A stretch of DNA of 42,043 nt, taken from positions 1 through 42,043 of the forward strand of contig NZ_JACKSH010000026.1 of NCBI RefSeq assembly GCF_025821625.1, written 5' to 3'. This DNA comes from Mycolicibacterium pyrenivorans (GTDB lineage Bacteria > Actinomycetota > Actinomycetes > Mycobacteriales > Mycobacteriaceae). Position 1 is the stretch's first letter. The number at the start of each line of letters is the position of its first letter. This document shows positions 1 to 9,040 of this stretch, in pieces. A program made the position numbers and the translations under genes. The notes below the pieces were generated by a model. That model ran no database searches and was not told where the DNA came from. It was given only the letters and a program-made list of their open reading frames with translations.

Positions 1-294
1 CGCGTCGGCAGCCGGCGTCGCGGCGCCGTCGGCGACCAGCAGCGCGCGCCCGTCGAGCGACCGGGCGCGGTCGTGCCACCCGAGTTGCCGCAGAAACGAC
101 GCCCTGGTGCTCAGCGCCAGCGAGGCGAGCGGGCCGTGTGCCTCAAGCCGGTGGAGCCGGTCCAGGTCGGCCAGCGCGCTGTTGTAGCGGCCCTGCCCGC
201 CCGCGGCGACCGCGCGCAACCACAGCTGCTCTGGTGTCATGGCAGGCGGCAGGGGCCATTGCCCCGGGTTGCCGCCGAACGCCGCGTCATCCAT
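1..294 (-). CDS. Conserved hypothetical protein (Rv3415c-like), N-terminal part only
   Basis: An open frame begins with ATG at 294 (MDDAAFGGNPGQWPLPPAMT) and runs 98 codons off the left edge without a stop. The visible part is Ala/Leu-rich and probably helical. No catalytic motif is visible. It is divergent from whiB3 across a long spacer, the same position as the conserved hypothetical gene Rv3415c next to whiB3 in M. tuberculosis, and this is the basis for the name. Codon use and GC content match the neighbouring real genes. The function is unknown. A second ATG at position 19 of the protein is possible as start, but the first one keeps the proline-rich N-terminus. Confidence 0.6.
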   Translation of the reverse strand, partial: MDDAAFGGNPGQWPLPPAMTPEQLWLRAVAAGGQGRYNSALADLDRLHRLEAHGPLASLALSTRASFLRQLGWHDRARSLDGRALLVADGAATPAADA

Positions 295-689
295 ACCGGA
301 TCGGCACGTTATCAATTCCAAAATCGTTTAATCCCGCGTCAGTTAACAATTTGTGGTGGGGATGTTAATTCCATGTCAACCGCCTCGTGAGCGCCGGTGA
401 ATGCTCGAACGACACAGCGTGAACTGAACAGCCAAAACACCGGTTGGCATCTCGGGCCGTCCGCACCTGCTAGCACCGATCTCGTTGCCCGCGGGTCGCA
501 TCGATGAACGGGATGTAAATTTTCTGCCTGCGGATATGCGGTTGAGCACAACGCCAGCCTATTGACGGCAATTCGGTAGCCCTTCTACGTTGTGTGCACG
601 AGTGGTCATCGGCGACTGTGCTCGGATCAGTTCCACGACTCACGCATCCGGCGCGTTAGCGAAATGGATGTGCAGAGAGGGGTTTTCCA
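295..689. other. Long spacer upstream of whiB3
   Basis: This stretch of about 395 bases has no convincing gene. It is clearly AT-richer than the rest of the window around 310-380 and 515-580, as expected for promoter DNA. It separates the divergent Rv3415c-like gene and whiB3. A ribosome-binding site (AGAGAGGGG, about 674-682) lies 7 bases before the whiB3 ATG. In M. tuberculosis the whiB3 upstream region is also long and regulated. I could not fix a start site or a specific operator here. Confidence 0.5.
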
Positions 690-980
690 ATGCCACAGCC
701 GCAACAGTTGCCCGGGCCGAACGCCGATATCTGGGATTGGCAGATGGCGGGCCTTTGCCGAGGTGTCGATTCCTCGATGTTTTTCCACCCCGACGGCGAG
801 CGCGGTCGCGCCCGCGCTCAGCGTGAGATGCGCGCCAAGGAGATGTGCCGCCGTTGCCCGGTGATCACCCAGTGCCGCTCCCATGCGCTGGCCGTCGGCG
901 AGCCCTACGGAATCTGGGGCGGCCTGAGTGAATCCGAGCGCGAGCTGCTCCTCAAGCGGGGGATTCGCCGCACCGCCTGA
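690..980 (+). CDS. whiB3: WhiB3, redox-sensing iron-sulfur transcription regulator
   Basis: This 96-residue protein has the WhiB arrangement of four cysteines (C23, C53, C56, C62; C-x29-C-x2-C-x5-C) that bind a [4Fe-4S] cluster. The G-[IV]-W-G-G turn (residues 74-78) follows, with a basic C-terminal tail (KRGIRR) for DNA contact. Start and end (MPQPQQLPGPNADIWDWQ; GIRRTA) closely match M. tuberculosis WhiB3. Known members bind the primary sigma factor, respond to O2, NO and redox state, and control lipid and redox homeostasis genes. The ATG at 690 follows AGAGAGGGG with good spacing. The neighbourhood, with the divergent Rv3415c-like gene on the left, supports orthology. On the right, the groEL1 neighbour seen in M. 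tuberculosis is displaced by an inserted block. Confidence 0.96.
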   Translation: MPQPQQLPGPNADIWDWQMAGLCRGVDSSMFFHPDGERGRARAQREMRAKEMCRRCPVITQCRSHALAVGEPYGIWGGLSESERELLLKRGIRRTA

Positions 981-1002
981 ACCCGCCGCACCGCCTGAAA
1001 CC

Positions 1003-1767
1003 TCAGCCGTGCCGCACCGGATGCGGGATCAGCATCGGGACGTCGCGGCGGTACTGGCAGTACTGCTCCCCCAGGCTTGCGGTCAGGTCGCGTTCCTCGA
1101 GCCGCAGGGCCACCAGGATGTAGCCCGTGGTCGCGACGGCGAACAGCAGATGCCCGGCGGTCATGGTCGGGGCTGCCCAGAAGGCGATCAGGAATCCGAG
1201 CATCAACGGGTGACGGACCAGGCGGTACAACAGCGTCGTCTTGAAGCCCGTACGGCCGTTGCCGGTGCCCCGCCAGGCGTCGAGGACCTGTCGCAGACCG
1301 AACAGCTCGAAGTGGTTGATCATGAACGTCGTCGCCAGCACCATGACCCAGCCTCCGACGGCCAGCGCCCACACCAGCAGCCGGATCGCCGGCTCACCGA
1401 TGTGCCAGACCGTCCCCTCGATCGTGCGCCACTGCCAACACAGCAGACCCAACAGCAGGCTGGCAGCCAATACATAGGTGCTGCGCTCGATCGACGCCGG
1501 AATGATGCGTGTCCAACACCGCTTGAAGGCGGGGCGGGCCATGACGCTGTGCTGAATGGCGAACGCCGACAACAGCGCGACGTTGACACCGAAAGCCTCA
1601 AGCGGTGGCGCGGCGATGCCGCGGTCCACCGTGCGGGGCACGCCGAGTCCCATCACGAACGCGATGGCATATGCGAACGACGCGAGGAACACGAGGTAGC
1701 AGAGACCGCCGTAACCGACCGCCAGTATGCGGCCGGTTGATGTGTTGCGGACAGATGAAGTGGTCAT
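1003..1767 (-). CDS. mddA: Methanethiol S-methyltransferase-like integral membrane protein (MddA)
   Basis: A 254-residue polytopic membrane protein of the NnrU/isoprenylcysteine methyltransferase superfamily. It shows the features I know from MddA: QHSVMARPAFK, IERSTYVL, a NHFELFGLRQV block, LVRHPLMLGF, and a C-terminal LEERDL...YRRDVPMLIP segment where S-adenosylmethionine and substrate bind in this fold. MddA methylates methanethiol to dimethyl sulfide. About five to six hydrophobic segments are visible. The ATG at 1767 is preferred over an upstream TTG (1818) because the longer form adds a very basic, non-homologous tail. It lies 52 bases after the HD-GYP/LuxR gene on the same strand and may share its transcript. 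It could also be a related NnrU-type protein acting on another thiol. Confidence 0.8.
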   Translation of the reverse strand: MTTSSVRNTSTGRILAVGYGGLCYLVFLASFAYAIAFVMGLGVPRTVDRGIAAPPLEAFGVNVALLSAFAIQHSVMARPAFKRCWTRIIPASIERSTYVLAASLLLGLLCWQWRTIEGTVWHIGEPAIRLLVWALAVGGWVMVLATTFMINHFELFGLRQVLDAWRGTGNGRTGFKTTLLYRLVRHPLMLGFLIAFWAAPTMTAGHLLFAVATTGYILVALRLEERDLTASLGEQYCQYRRDVPMLIPHPVRHG

Positions 1768-1819
1768 ATCGCGATGGTCACCCGATCGGCGGCGCCGCGA
1801 ATGGGTCGTCTGCCTCAAT

Positions 1820-3406
1820 TCAGCGCTGCGGCACCAGTCCGTTGCGCAGCGCGTACATGCTGGCGCCGATCCGGTTGGACGCGCCGATCTTGGCGTAGGT
1901 GCGCTCCACGTGGTTGCGGGCCGTCTTCTCGCTGATCACCAGCGCCGCGGCGATCTCCTTGTTGGACGCCCCCGTGGCGACCAGGCACAGCACCTCGACC
2001 TCGCGGGGAGTCAGCCGGTCGGGCCGGGGATGGTGGCGGTGCTCCCCGTGCCCGGCGGCGCACAACACCGCGTCGACGGCCGCCGAGTCGAGTTCGCCGG
2101 CACGCACCCTCGTCTTGAGCCTGCGTTCGGCGTCGCCGGTCGTCAGCGCCGGCCGGTAGGGACGCGGTTCCAGCGCCGCCTGGTAGCTCACCGCCGCGGC
2201 GAGGATGCGGTCGGGCAGCCCCAGCGCCGGGCCTGCGAGGCTGCGCGGGTACCCGGTGCCGTTCACACACTCGTGGTGGTTGCCGGCCACCGTCGCGACG
2301 TCCTGCAATCCGCTGACCTGGCTGAGAATGCGCACCGTCAGATAGGGATGCAGCCGAACCCGTTCGAACTCCCCCGCGGTCAACGCCGCGGGCTTGGACC
2401 ACACCTGGTTGGAGACCCCGATCCGCCCGAGGTCGTGGACGTAGCCGGCGCGGCGGACGAGGGAGACCCCGGATTCGTCGAGTCCCGCGATTGTTGCCGC
2501 GCCGGCCGCAAGGTCGGCGACGGCACGCGAATGTCCCAGTGTGAACGGGCATTTCAGATCGACGAAGTCGCCGAGCGCCTGCAGGAGCGCATCCAGTTCG
2601 CGACCGTCGACGCGGTCGGCGCGATCGGGCGCCTCCCGCAACGCGGCATGCCAACTGTCGCCGGCGGCCGGACCGGCGAGGATCTTGTCGGCGTCGGCGA
2701 CGAACACCTCCGCGACGTCCGGGTCGAACTGGCCACCGCTGCGGGCCCGCACCATCGCGACGGCGCCGTGGACGCCGAGATTGCGGTGGTGCACCTCGAC
2801 CATGTCGGACAGTTGGGCCACCCGGATCGCGATCGGCAGGCTGTCGCCACGCGCTCCGGTGGGCAGTCCCCCGCCGTCGAATCGCTCGAAGGTGAAGCCG
2901 AGGGCGTGCTGGACGTCGGGGCTCAGGCCCATCCGCTCGGCGAGCAGCGCCGCGGACGTGCAGTGGCTGTGGATCAACCGGGACAGCTGGCCGCGGGCAT
3001 TGACCAACAGTGCGGCCAGCACCATCATCCGGCGCGAAAGTGGTTCGCCCCGAGCAACATTGGACAGGATGAAGCGGTAGTACGGCAGCCCGGACCAGTC
3101 GACGGAGTAGGAGTCGTGCCGGACGGCGATGTCGTCGCCGAACCATCGGGCGTACTCGTGGGAGTCGGCGTGGCAGCCGATCCACATGATCAGGGCCGTG
3201 TAGTAGACGCAATCGCGTTGCGCGCGGTCCAAACCGAGCCGGTCGGCGATCCTGGTTCCGATCAGCGCCGAACGCAGCATGTGTTCGGCGGGCTGACCCA
3301 AGCCGAGGTCGACGGCCACCGAAAGCGCCGCCAGCAGTTCGGCCCTCGTCGGGCCGGTCCCCGGGTCCATCGCCTTGATTGTGCTCCTCAGAGCGGCGGT
3401 GGACAT
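1820..3406 (-). CDS. Tandem HD-GYP-type protein with LuxR helix-turn-helix
   Basis: A 528-residue cytoplasmic protein. Residues about 40-235 look like a degenerate HD-GYP domain, with RFDGGGLP (175-182) where GYP is expected and FDPDV near its end. Residues about 280-420 form a second, canonical-looking one, with H292, HD at 324-325 (HDLGRIG), H353, HHE at 377-379 and NGTGYP at 382-387. Residues about 463-510 are a LuxR/FixJ helix-turn-helix (LTPREVEVL...SNKEIAAAL...KTARNHV). Canonical HD-GYP domains are metal-dependent cyclic-di-GMP phosphodiesterases, so this may be a second-messenger-responsive transcription factor. That is inference. The start at 3406 overlaps the upstream gene by 19 bases. 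ATG at 3370 is an alternative. No membrane segment or receiver domain is seen. Confidence 0.82.
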   Translation of the reverse strand: MSTAALRSTIKAMDPGTGPTRAELLAALSVAVDLGLGQPAEHMLRSALIGTRIADRLGLDRAQRDCVYYTALIMWIGCHADSHEYARWFGDDIAVRHDSYSVDWSGLPYYRFILSNVARGEPLSRRMMVLAALLVNARGQLSRLIHSHCTSAALLAERMGLSPDVQHALGFTFERFDGGGLPTGARGDSLPIAIRVAQLSDMVEVHHRNLGVHGAVAMVRARSGGQFDPDVAEVFVADADKILAGPAAGDSWHAALREAPDRADRVDGRELDALLQALGDFVDLKCPFTLGHSRAVADLAAGAATIAGLDESGVSLVRRAGYVHDLGRIGVSNQVWSKPAALTAGEFERVRLHPYLTVRILSQVSGLQDVATVAGNHHECVNGTGYPRSLAGPALGLPDRILAAAVSYQAALEPRPYRPALTTGDAERRLKTRVRAGELDSAAVDAVLCAAGHGEHRHHPRPDRLTPREVEVLCLVATGASNKEIAAALVISEKTARNHVERTYAKIGASNRIGASMYALRNGLVPQR

Positions 3407-4152
3407 GCCAAGTCGGCCGCACTTCGGTGCCTGGTGGGGTCGAATGCGTCGAATCGGCCCTGTCCGACCACCGCGAGGCCGCGTTGGGGGGCCCGGAAGT
3501 CGCCGAGGCGCGCCTGGTCCGGAAGGGGCGCGATCGCGCCGAGGTCGCGACCGTGCAGCACCGCCCGCGAGGAACGCACCGCCCACATCCGCCGGGGCGC
3601 GATCCGGAAGTTCTGCCCGTTGGGCATCGTGCCCGCAAGCCGCACCTGCCCGGCACCCAGCATCGCGCCGGCGCACCGGCCGATCGCCCCGAGTGCGCCC
3701 GGGCTCGTCCACACCCCGTCGGGCAGCCGTGAGCCGATCCTCGTCAGCAGCCGGGTCGCCGCCGTGTCGTGCAGCCCGATCGTCCAGCGCAGCACGTCGG
3801 GGATGTCGACGACGAGCGTGTAGTCGCCGGTCCAGGTGACGTCGACCGGACAGACGACGGCGTCGTTGGCGGTGACCGAACTGAAGTAGCGGGCGCAGCT
3901 GTGTTCCGCGGGCGTGGTGGCGTAGAACGTCCACGCGCCGTCGGGGTCGCGGTGCCACACCGACCGGTAGCCGGGCACCGAGCCCGGCAGGAACGACGCG
4001 GCCGGGAAATCGCGCAGGGCGAGATAATGCCCACTGGCAAAAGGCAATCCCATCACGCCGAACCCGGTGACGGTCTCGTCGGGTCCGGTGGGCAGGGTCG
4101 GTGTCCGTGCCACCTCGGCGGCGGCGATGCGGGGGTTCTGAATCGTGGTCAT
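3388..4152 (-). CDS. Conserved hypothetical protein, upstream partner of the HD-GYP/LuxR gene
   Basis: An open frame of 254 codons from ATG 4152 (MTTIQNPRIAAAEVARTPT). It has no signal peptide or membrane segment. Aromatic-rich blocks (GHYLALRDFPAASFLPG, DPDGAWTFYATTPAEHSC, DVTWTGDYTLVVDIPDVLRW) suggest a beta-rich globular fold. I do not recognise the family; a loose likeness to acetoacetate-decarboxylase-type barrels is only an impression. The 3' end overlaps the start of the HD-GYP/LuxR gene by 19 bases, which implies translational coupling and a functional link. Codon use is typical of the neighbours, so it is probably a real gene. A longer start at 4188 is possible but adds a non-homologous leader. 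Confidence 0.65.
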   Translation of the reverse strand: MTTIQNPRIAAAEVARTPTLPTGPDETVTGFGVMGLPFASGHYLALRDFPAASFLPGSVPGYRSVWHRDPDGAWTFYATTPAEHSCARYFSSVTANDAVVCPVDVTWTGDYTLVVDIPDVLRWTIGLHDTAATRLLTRIGSRLPDGVWTSPGALGAIGRCAGAMLGAGQVRLAGTMPNGQNFRIAPRRMWAVRSSRAVLHGRDLGAIAPLPDQARLGDFRAPQRGLAVVGQGRFDAFDPTRHRSAADLACPPPL

Positions 4153-4200
4153 GGCCCAACAGTGCGGGGCGGGCACCCGGGTCGGCATGGGGCGGTTGCC

Positions 4201-4287
4201 TCAAATGGAGCGCTGGTCGGTAGCGATGTGCACCTCCGAGGTCAGGGTCTGATGAACAGGGCAACGTCTGGCGATCTTGTCTCCTAT
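4201..4287 (-). pseudogene. C-terminal remnant of an OsmC/Ohr-type gene
   Basis: Read on the minus strand, this stretch gives IGDKIARRCPVHQTLTSE followed by VHIATDQRSI and a TGA at 4203-4201. The pattern ADKCPVHRTL-x-SE-x-x-I-x-T is the hallmark end of OsmC-family (peroxide or osmotic stress) proteins, including the second catalytic cysteine. Nothing upstream in frame resembles the rest of the family; there is instead an SDR remnant in another frame. I infer a gene fragment left by deletion. The match is short, so confidence is moderate. Confidence 0.45.
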
Positions 4288-4619
4288 GTCGCGCCGGCAG
4301 CCAGCCATTGGTCAAAGGTGGTCGGGGCGATGCGGGCGTTCTCGCCGGGCAGCAGGACATTGCCGGCCATCGACACATCAAGAGGACCCGACCAGGTGGG
4401 AACCAGTTGCACCTTGCGACCCAGGACGTCGTTGGTGCGCCGGGCCATGTCGACCAGGTCTTGCGTCTCGGGGCCGGCGACGTCGACGTAGCGGCCCTGC
4501 GGTTCCCCGGCGGCAACCTCGGCGAATATCTGAGCTATGTCGTCCGGTGCGATCGGCTGAATGAGCAGCGGAGCGATGGTGGCGACCCCCGGCGGGCCAA
4601 ATGCCAGAAATTCAGGTCC
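4284..4619 (-). pseudogene. C-terminal remnant of an SDR/NmrA-type NAD(P)-dependent oxidoreductase
   Basis: On the minus strand the frame reads GPEFLAFGPPGVATIAPLLI, then QPIAPDDIAQIFAEVAAGEP, then GRYVDVAGPETQDLVDMAR, ending in DQWLAAGAT and TAG at 4286-4284. This is the C-terminal third of atypical short-chain dehydrogenases, with the QPI-x-x-DD and VAGPE blocks. There is no ATG or GTG start nearby and an in-frame TGA lies at about 4620-4622. The N-terminal Rossmann part with its glycine motif is missing, so this is a truncated gene. It sits 23 bases after the DUF4349 lipoprotein gene and touches the OsmC remnant, marking a deletion scar. Confidence 0.65.
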
Positions 4620-4642
4620 TCAATACGAGAACACCCCGGCCA

Positions 4643-5572
4643 TCAGGAGACGGGTTTGCCGTCGTCCTCAGCCTCGGCCGGCCTCGTGACAATTGCCGCC
4701 GCGTCAACGCGTGGCTCCGGCCGGCGGGTAAGCAGGAGCCGGATGATGCCGTAGCCGATGCCGGCGGCGACGGCCAGCACGCCCAACCAGGGAAGCATCA
4801 GGCCGAAGATCAGCACCAGGGTGCCCGCCACGGATACCAGTGCGTCCCAACCTCGTTCGACCTGCCCCAGGAAACCCCGGTACTCGGTGGGCGCCGGTCC
4901 GCCGATCGCCTCGGCGGTGAAGGTGACATCGACAGTGCTGTAGTCGATGCGGTCGCCGAGCGCCTCGCGTTGCGCCCGCAGGCTGTCGAGCTCCGCCTGA
5001 CGCTCCGACAGCGCATCCTCGGCCTTGATCAGCGCGTCGGGATCCCTGGCGTCGCGCATGATGGCCAGCAGCCGGTCCACCGAGGTCTGCAGTGCCTTGA
5101 TCCGGGCGTCGAGGTCGACACGCTGCGCGGTGACGTCCTCGGTGGCGATCTCGGCGTGTTCGACGGCGCCCAGTGCCTTGAGCTCCCGCATCGCCTCGTC
5201 CAGCTTGGCGGCGGGGACCCTCAGGACCACCGATGTGCGCGCTCTCCCGGTGTCCGATCCCGCGTCCTCGGATCGACTGTCGACCCGGCCGTCGGCGTTC
5301 TCGACGATGACGGCGGCCTTGTCCGCGGCCTCGGCGGGGTTGGACACCACGATGCTCATCGACGCCGTCTTGACCACGTCGCGCTTGTCGGCAGGCGGCT
5401 GCTGCGGCATGTCCTGCGGCAGGGGCGCTCCGGCGACCTCCTCCGTGCCGCCGGGGGCTTGCGCGGGACGCTCAAATGTCCCCGCACAGGCCGTGAGGAC
5501 GCTGAGTGCCGCGACGCCGGCGACCGCCAGCGCCGCGAGGCGGCGACCCGATCTGCCCAAGAGCTGGTTCAT
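4643..5572 (-). CDS. DUF4349 lipoprotein
   Basis: A 309-residue exported lipoprotein. It has a basic N-terminus, a hydrophobic stretch (residues 11-26) and the lipobox LTAC with the lipidated cysteine at C29. A proline-rich linker and the DUF4349 core follow (KTASMSIVVSNPAEAADKA, about 68-90, then a coiled-coil rich in Asp, Arg and Gln, about 150-205). A transmembrane segment lies near the C-terminus (about 240-272), followed by a charged cytoplasmic tail. Such proteins are anchored in the envelope; their role is not established. The ATG at 5572 lies 6 bases after TAGATT on the minus strand, so the mRNA may be leaderless, and no Shine-Dalgarno sequence is seen. It is divergent from the methyltransferase at 5687. 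Confidence 0.9.
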   Translation of the reverse strand: MNQLLGRSGRRLAALAVAGVAALSVLTACAGTFERPAQAPGGTEEVAGAPLPQDMPQQPPADKRDVVKTASMSIVVSNPAEAADKAAVIVENADGRVDSRSEDAGSDTGRARTSVVLRVPAAKLDEAMRELKALGAVEHAEIATEDVTAQRVDLDARIKALQTSVDRLLAIMRDARDPDALIKAEDALSERQAELDSLRAQREALGDRIDYSTVDVTFTAEAIGGPAPTEYRGFLGQVERGWDALVSVAGTLVLIFGLMLPWLGVLAVAAGIGYGIIRLLLTRRPEPRVDAAAIVTRPAEAEDDGKPVS

Positions 5573-5578
5573 GGGTGA

Positions 5579-5584
5579 AATCTA
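5579..5584 (-). promoter_or_regulatory. Candidate -10 element of a leaderless lipoprotein mRNA
   Basis: TAGATT on the minus strand fits the mycobacterial -10 pattern TANNNT and ends 6 bases before the ATG at 5572, so transcription could begin at the start codon. No ribosome-binding site is present. The -35 region is weak. Confidence 0.4.
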
Positions 5585-5686
5585 GCTCGCGTCGCGGTGC
5601 CGGGGCTGCATCATGGCGAGCATGCCACTCTGGTGCAGTGCGCTCTGCGCGCCAGGCCCGAAACCAACCCGAGGAGTTGACTCACC

Positions 5687-6352
5687 GTGACCTCGACCGA
5701 CAACCGGACCGCCCGATGGCAACGTTATTGGGACAAGCACTCCGGCTCCTACGACCGGCAGATGGGGTTTTTCGACCGGCATGTGTTCGGCGATTCCCGC
5801 CAATGGGCGTGCGGGCAGGCGACCGGTGAGGTGCTGGAGGTCGCCGTCGGGACCGGGCTCAACCTGGAGGCCTATCCGGCGGGGATCACGCTGACCGGCA
5901 TCGATTGGAGCGATGCCATGCTCGACGGCGCCCGCCGGCGCGCCGCCGAACTCGGCCGTACGGCGACCCTGCAGCAGGCCGACGCCCATGCGCTGCCGTT
6001 CGCCGACGCCTCCTTCGACACCGTCGTCTGCACCTTCGGGCTCTGCGCGATCCCGGACCACGTCAAGGCCATCAAGGAGATGACGCGGGTGCTGCGCCCC
6101 GGAGGGAAGCTCATCCTCGTCGACCACGTCGCGAGCACCTCGCGGATCGCCCGCGGTGTGCAGCGGTTCCTGGAAACCTTCACCGTGCCGCTGGGCGGTG
6201 AGCACTTCCTGCGCAGGCCGTCTGTCCAGGTACGCGCCGCAGGCATGGACGTCGAACAGATCCAGCGGTTCAAGGTGGGACTTGTCGAACGCCTCGTCGC
6301 GCGCAAGCCCGCCGACGGCAACGCACGTGAGCGGAACTCCGGAGAACACTGA
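5687..6352 (+). CDS. Class I SAM-dependent methyltransferase (UbiE/phosphatidylethanolamine-type)
   Basis: A 221-residue protein starting at GTG 5687, 10 bases after GAGGAG. It has the Rossmann-like methyltransferase motifs: motif I EVAVGTGLNL (residues 51-60), the acidic ribose-binding region TGIDWSDAML, the post-motif ADAHALPFADASFDTVV, and LRPGGKLILVDH (about 137-148). These bind S-adenosylmethionine. The family includes ubiquinone/menaquinone and phospholipid methyltransferases; the N-terminal YWDKHSGSYDRQM segment is typical of the small UbiE-like group. The substrate cannot be read from the sequence. It is divergent from the DUF4349 lipoprotein gene and has no operon partner. Confidence 0.85.
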   Translation: MTSTDNRTARWQRYWDKHSGSYDRQMGFFDRHVFGDSRQWACGQATGEVLEVAVGTGLNLEAYPAGITLTGIDWSDAMLDGARRRAAELGRTATLQQADAHALPFADASFDTVVCTFGLCAIPDHVKAIKEMTRVLRPGGKLILVDHVASTSRIARGVQRFLETFTVPLGGEHFLRRPSVQVRAAGMDVEQIQRFKVGLVERLVARKPADGNARERNSGEH

Positions 6353-6391
6353 CCGTGGTAGCGGATTGCAGCAGAGTTCGTCGCCGAGCGC

Positions 6392-6760
6392 TCAGGTGAC
6401 CCGGGTCCAGGGCTGACAGTTCCGCGACTCGAAGGCCATCACCGAGGAGTTGATGTTGGCGTACATCGGACCGATCGACATATTCGTGGCGACCACATGG
6501 TCCTTGTTCGCATCTGGCGTGCTGTAGGTGAACCACACGCACATCGAGTCCTGTGTCGGCACATCGTTGATCCAGACCCCGAAGACCGACGCCGTCCCGC
6601 CCGTGTTGTAAAGACCCGGCACGATGTCGGGCCCGACCAGAAAGAAACCGTTCCCCGGTATCGGGTTCATCGGGTCGGCAGCGGCCGGTGACACGAACGC
6701 CATCGCGGCCACACAGGCAACAAGGCCGGCCGCTGAGTGACGCAGTCGCGTTAGGGGCAT
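6392..6760 (-). CDS. Small secreted protein of unknown function
   Basis: A 122-residue protein with a Sec signal peptide (basic MPLTRLRH, hydrophobic AAGLVACVAAMAFV, cleavage expected after the Ala run at 26-28). The mature part has two cysteines (C74, C115) that could form one disulfide, and blocks such as GPDIVPGLYNTGG and CVWFTYSTPD. These resemble small mycobacterial secreted beta-sheet proteins of unknown function. The ATG at 6760 follows GAGGAA. It sits beyond the groEL1 terminator on the same strand, so it has its own promoter. Confidence 0.75.
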   Translation of the reverse strand: MPLTRLRHSAAGLVACVAAMAFVSPAAADPMNPIPGNGFFLVGPDIVPGLYNTGGTASVFGVWINDVPTQDSMCVWFTYSTPDANKDHVVATNMSIGPMYANINSSVMAFESRNCQPWTRVT

Positions 6761-6828
6761 ACTTCCTCGTCATCCAGTTGCCCGATTCCATTGGCAGCGT
6801 ATGCCCTCGGTCAGGCCTCCACGCAGTA

Positions 6829-6868
6829 AACGAAGCACCCCCGCCGTGTGGACCGGGGGTGCTTCGTT
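6829..6868 (-). terminator. Terminator hairpin of groES-groEL1
   Basis: A perfect 14-bp stem (arms 6829-6842 and 6855-6868; AACGAAGCACCCCC against its complement) with a 12-base loop starts 11 bases after the groEL1 stop. In the minus-strand direction it ends in a short T run (GTTTAC), so it is intrinsic-terminator-like. Confidence 0.72.
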
Positions 6869-6879
6869 ACCGCGTTGAA

Positions 6880-8526
<1,647 letters not shown>

Positions 8527-8549
8527 CTAAAGACGGGTATGACGCGCGC

Positions 8550-8588
8550 CGCCCCGGACATCACCCGTATGCGGGAACGTCCGGGGCG
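8550..8588 (-). other. Stable hairpin between groES and groEL1
   Basis: A 10-bp outer stem (8550-8559 CGCCCCGGAC with 8579-8588) encloses an inner 4-bp stem (8564-8567 CCCG with 8572-8575 CGGG). It begins 14 bases after the groES stop and precedes groEL1 by about 36 bases. It could be a partial terminator or an mRNA processing/stability element that sets the GroES:GroEL1 ratio. Confidence 0.5.
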
Positions 8589-8602
8589 GAACACGATATT
8601 GC

Positions 8603-8905
8603 TTACTTGGAGACGACAGCCAGCACGTCACGGGCCGACAGGATCAGGTACTCCTCGTTGTTGTACTTGATCTCGGTGCCGCCGTACTTGCTGTAGATCA
8701 CCACGTCGCCCTCAGACACGTCCAGGGGAATCCGCTTCTCGCCATCCTCATCCCAGCGGCCGGGGCCTACTGCGACGACGGTGCCTTCTTGCGGCTTCTC
8801 CTTGGCGGTGTCGGGGATGACCAGACCGGATGCTGTCGTGGTCTCGGCCTCGTTGGCCTGTACGAGGATCTTGTCCTCGAGTGGCTTGATGTTCACGCTC
8901 GCCAC
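8603..8905 (-). CDS. groES: 10-kDa co-chaperonin GroES
   Basis: A 100-residue co-chaperonin starting with GTG at 8905 ([16 protein letters not shown]), as in other mycobacteria. The mobile loop ([20 protein letters not shown], about 18-37), the [15 protein letters not shown] roof region and the C-terminal [13 protein letters not shown] are all present. It caps GroEL as a heptameric lid. The purine-rich GAAGGGG lies upstream. It is the first gene of the groES-groEL1 operon. Confidence 0.98.
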   Translation of the reverse strand: MASVNIKPLEDKILVQANEAETTTASGLVIPDTAKEKPQEGTVVAVGPGRWDEDGEKRIPLDVSEGDVVIYSKYGGTEIKYNNEEYLILSARDVLAVVSK

Positions 8906-9009
8906 GATGGAGCCCCTTCACTGATGTTGGTGTATGTACTCGGCGGCCGGTGACCGCCCCACGCGCCGTCGTCGCGGGTGCCGACACAGGGTTTGGACCG
9001 ACTGCCACC

Positions 9010-9040
9010 TAGCACTCTATACACGCGAGTGCTAGCACTC
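9010..9040. promoter_or_regulatory. CIRCE operator (HrcA site) with an extra half-site
   Basis: TAGCACTC (9010-9017), a 9-base spacer and GAGTGCTA (9027-9034) match the CIRCE consensus (TTAGCACTC-N9-GAGTGCTAA) apart from the outermost T/A. A further TAGCACTC follows at 9033-9040, so 9027-9040 also forms the contiguous palindrome GAGTGCTAGCACTC. HrcA is the known repressor for CIRCE in actinobacteria. The element overlaps the groES promoter. Confidence 0.87.

Noticed and set aside
413..432. CACAGC...AACAGC as a PhoP direct repeat upstream of whiB3
   Set aside because: The two copies are 14 bases apart rather than about 11 and match weakly.
1727..3823. A 698-codon plus-strand open frame opposite the HD-GYP/LuxR gene
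   Set aside because: Antisense shadow; the minus strand has clear HD-GYP and LuxR motifs.
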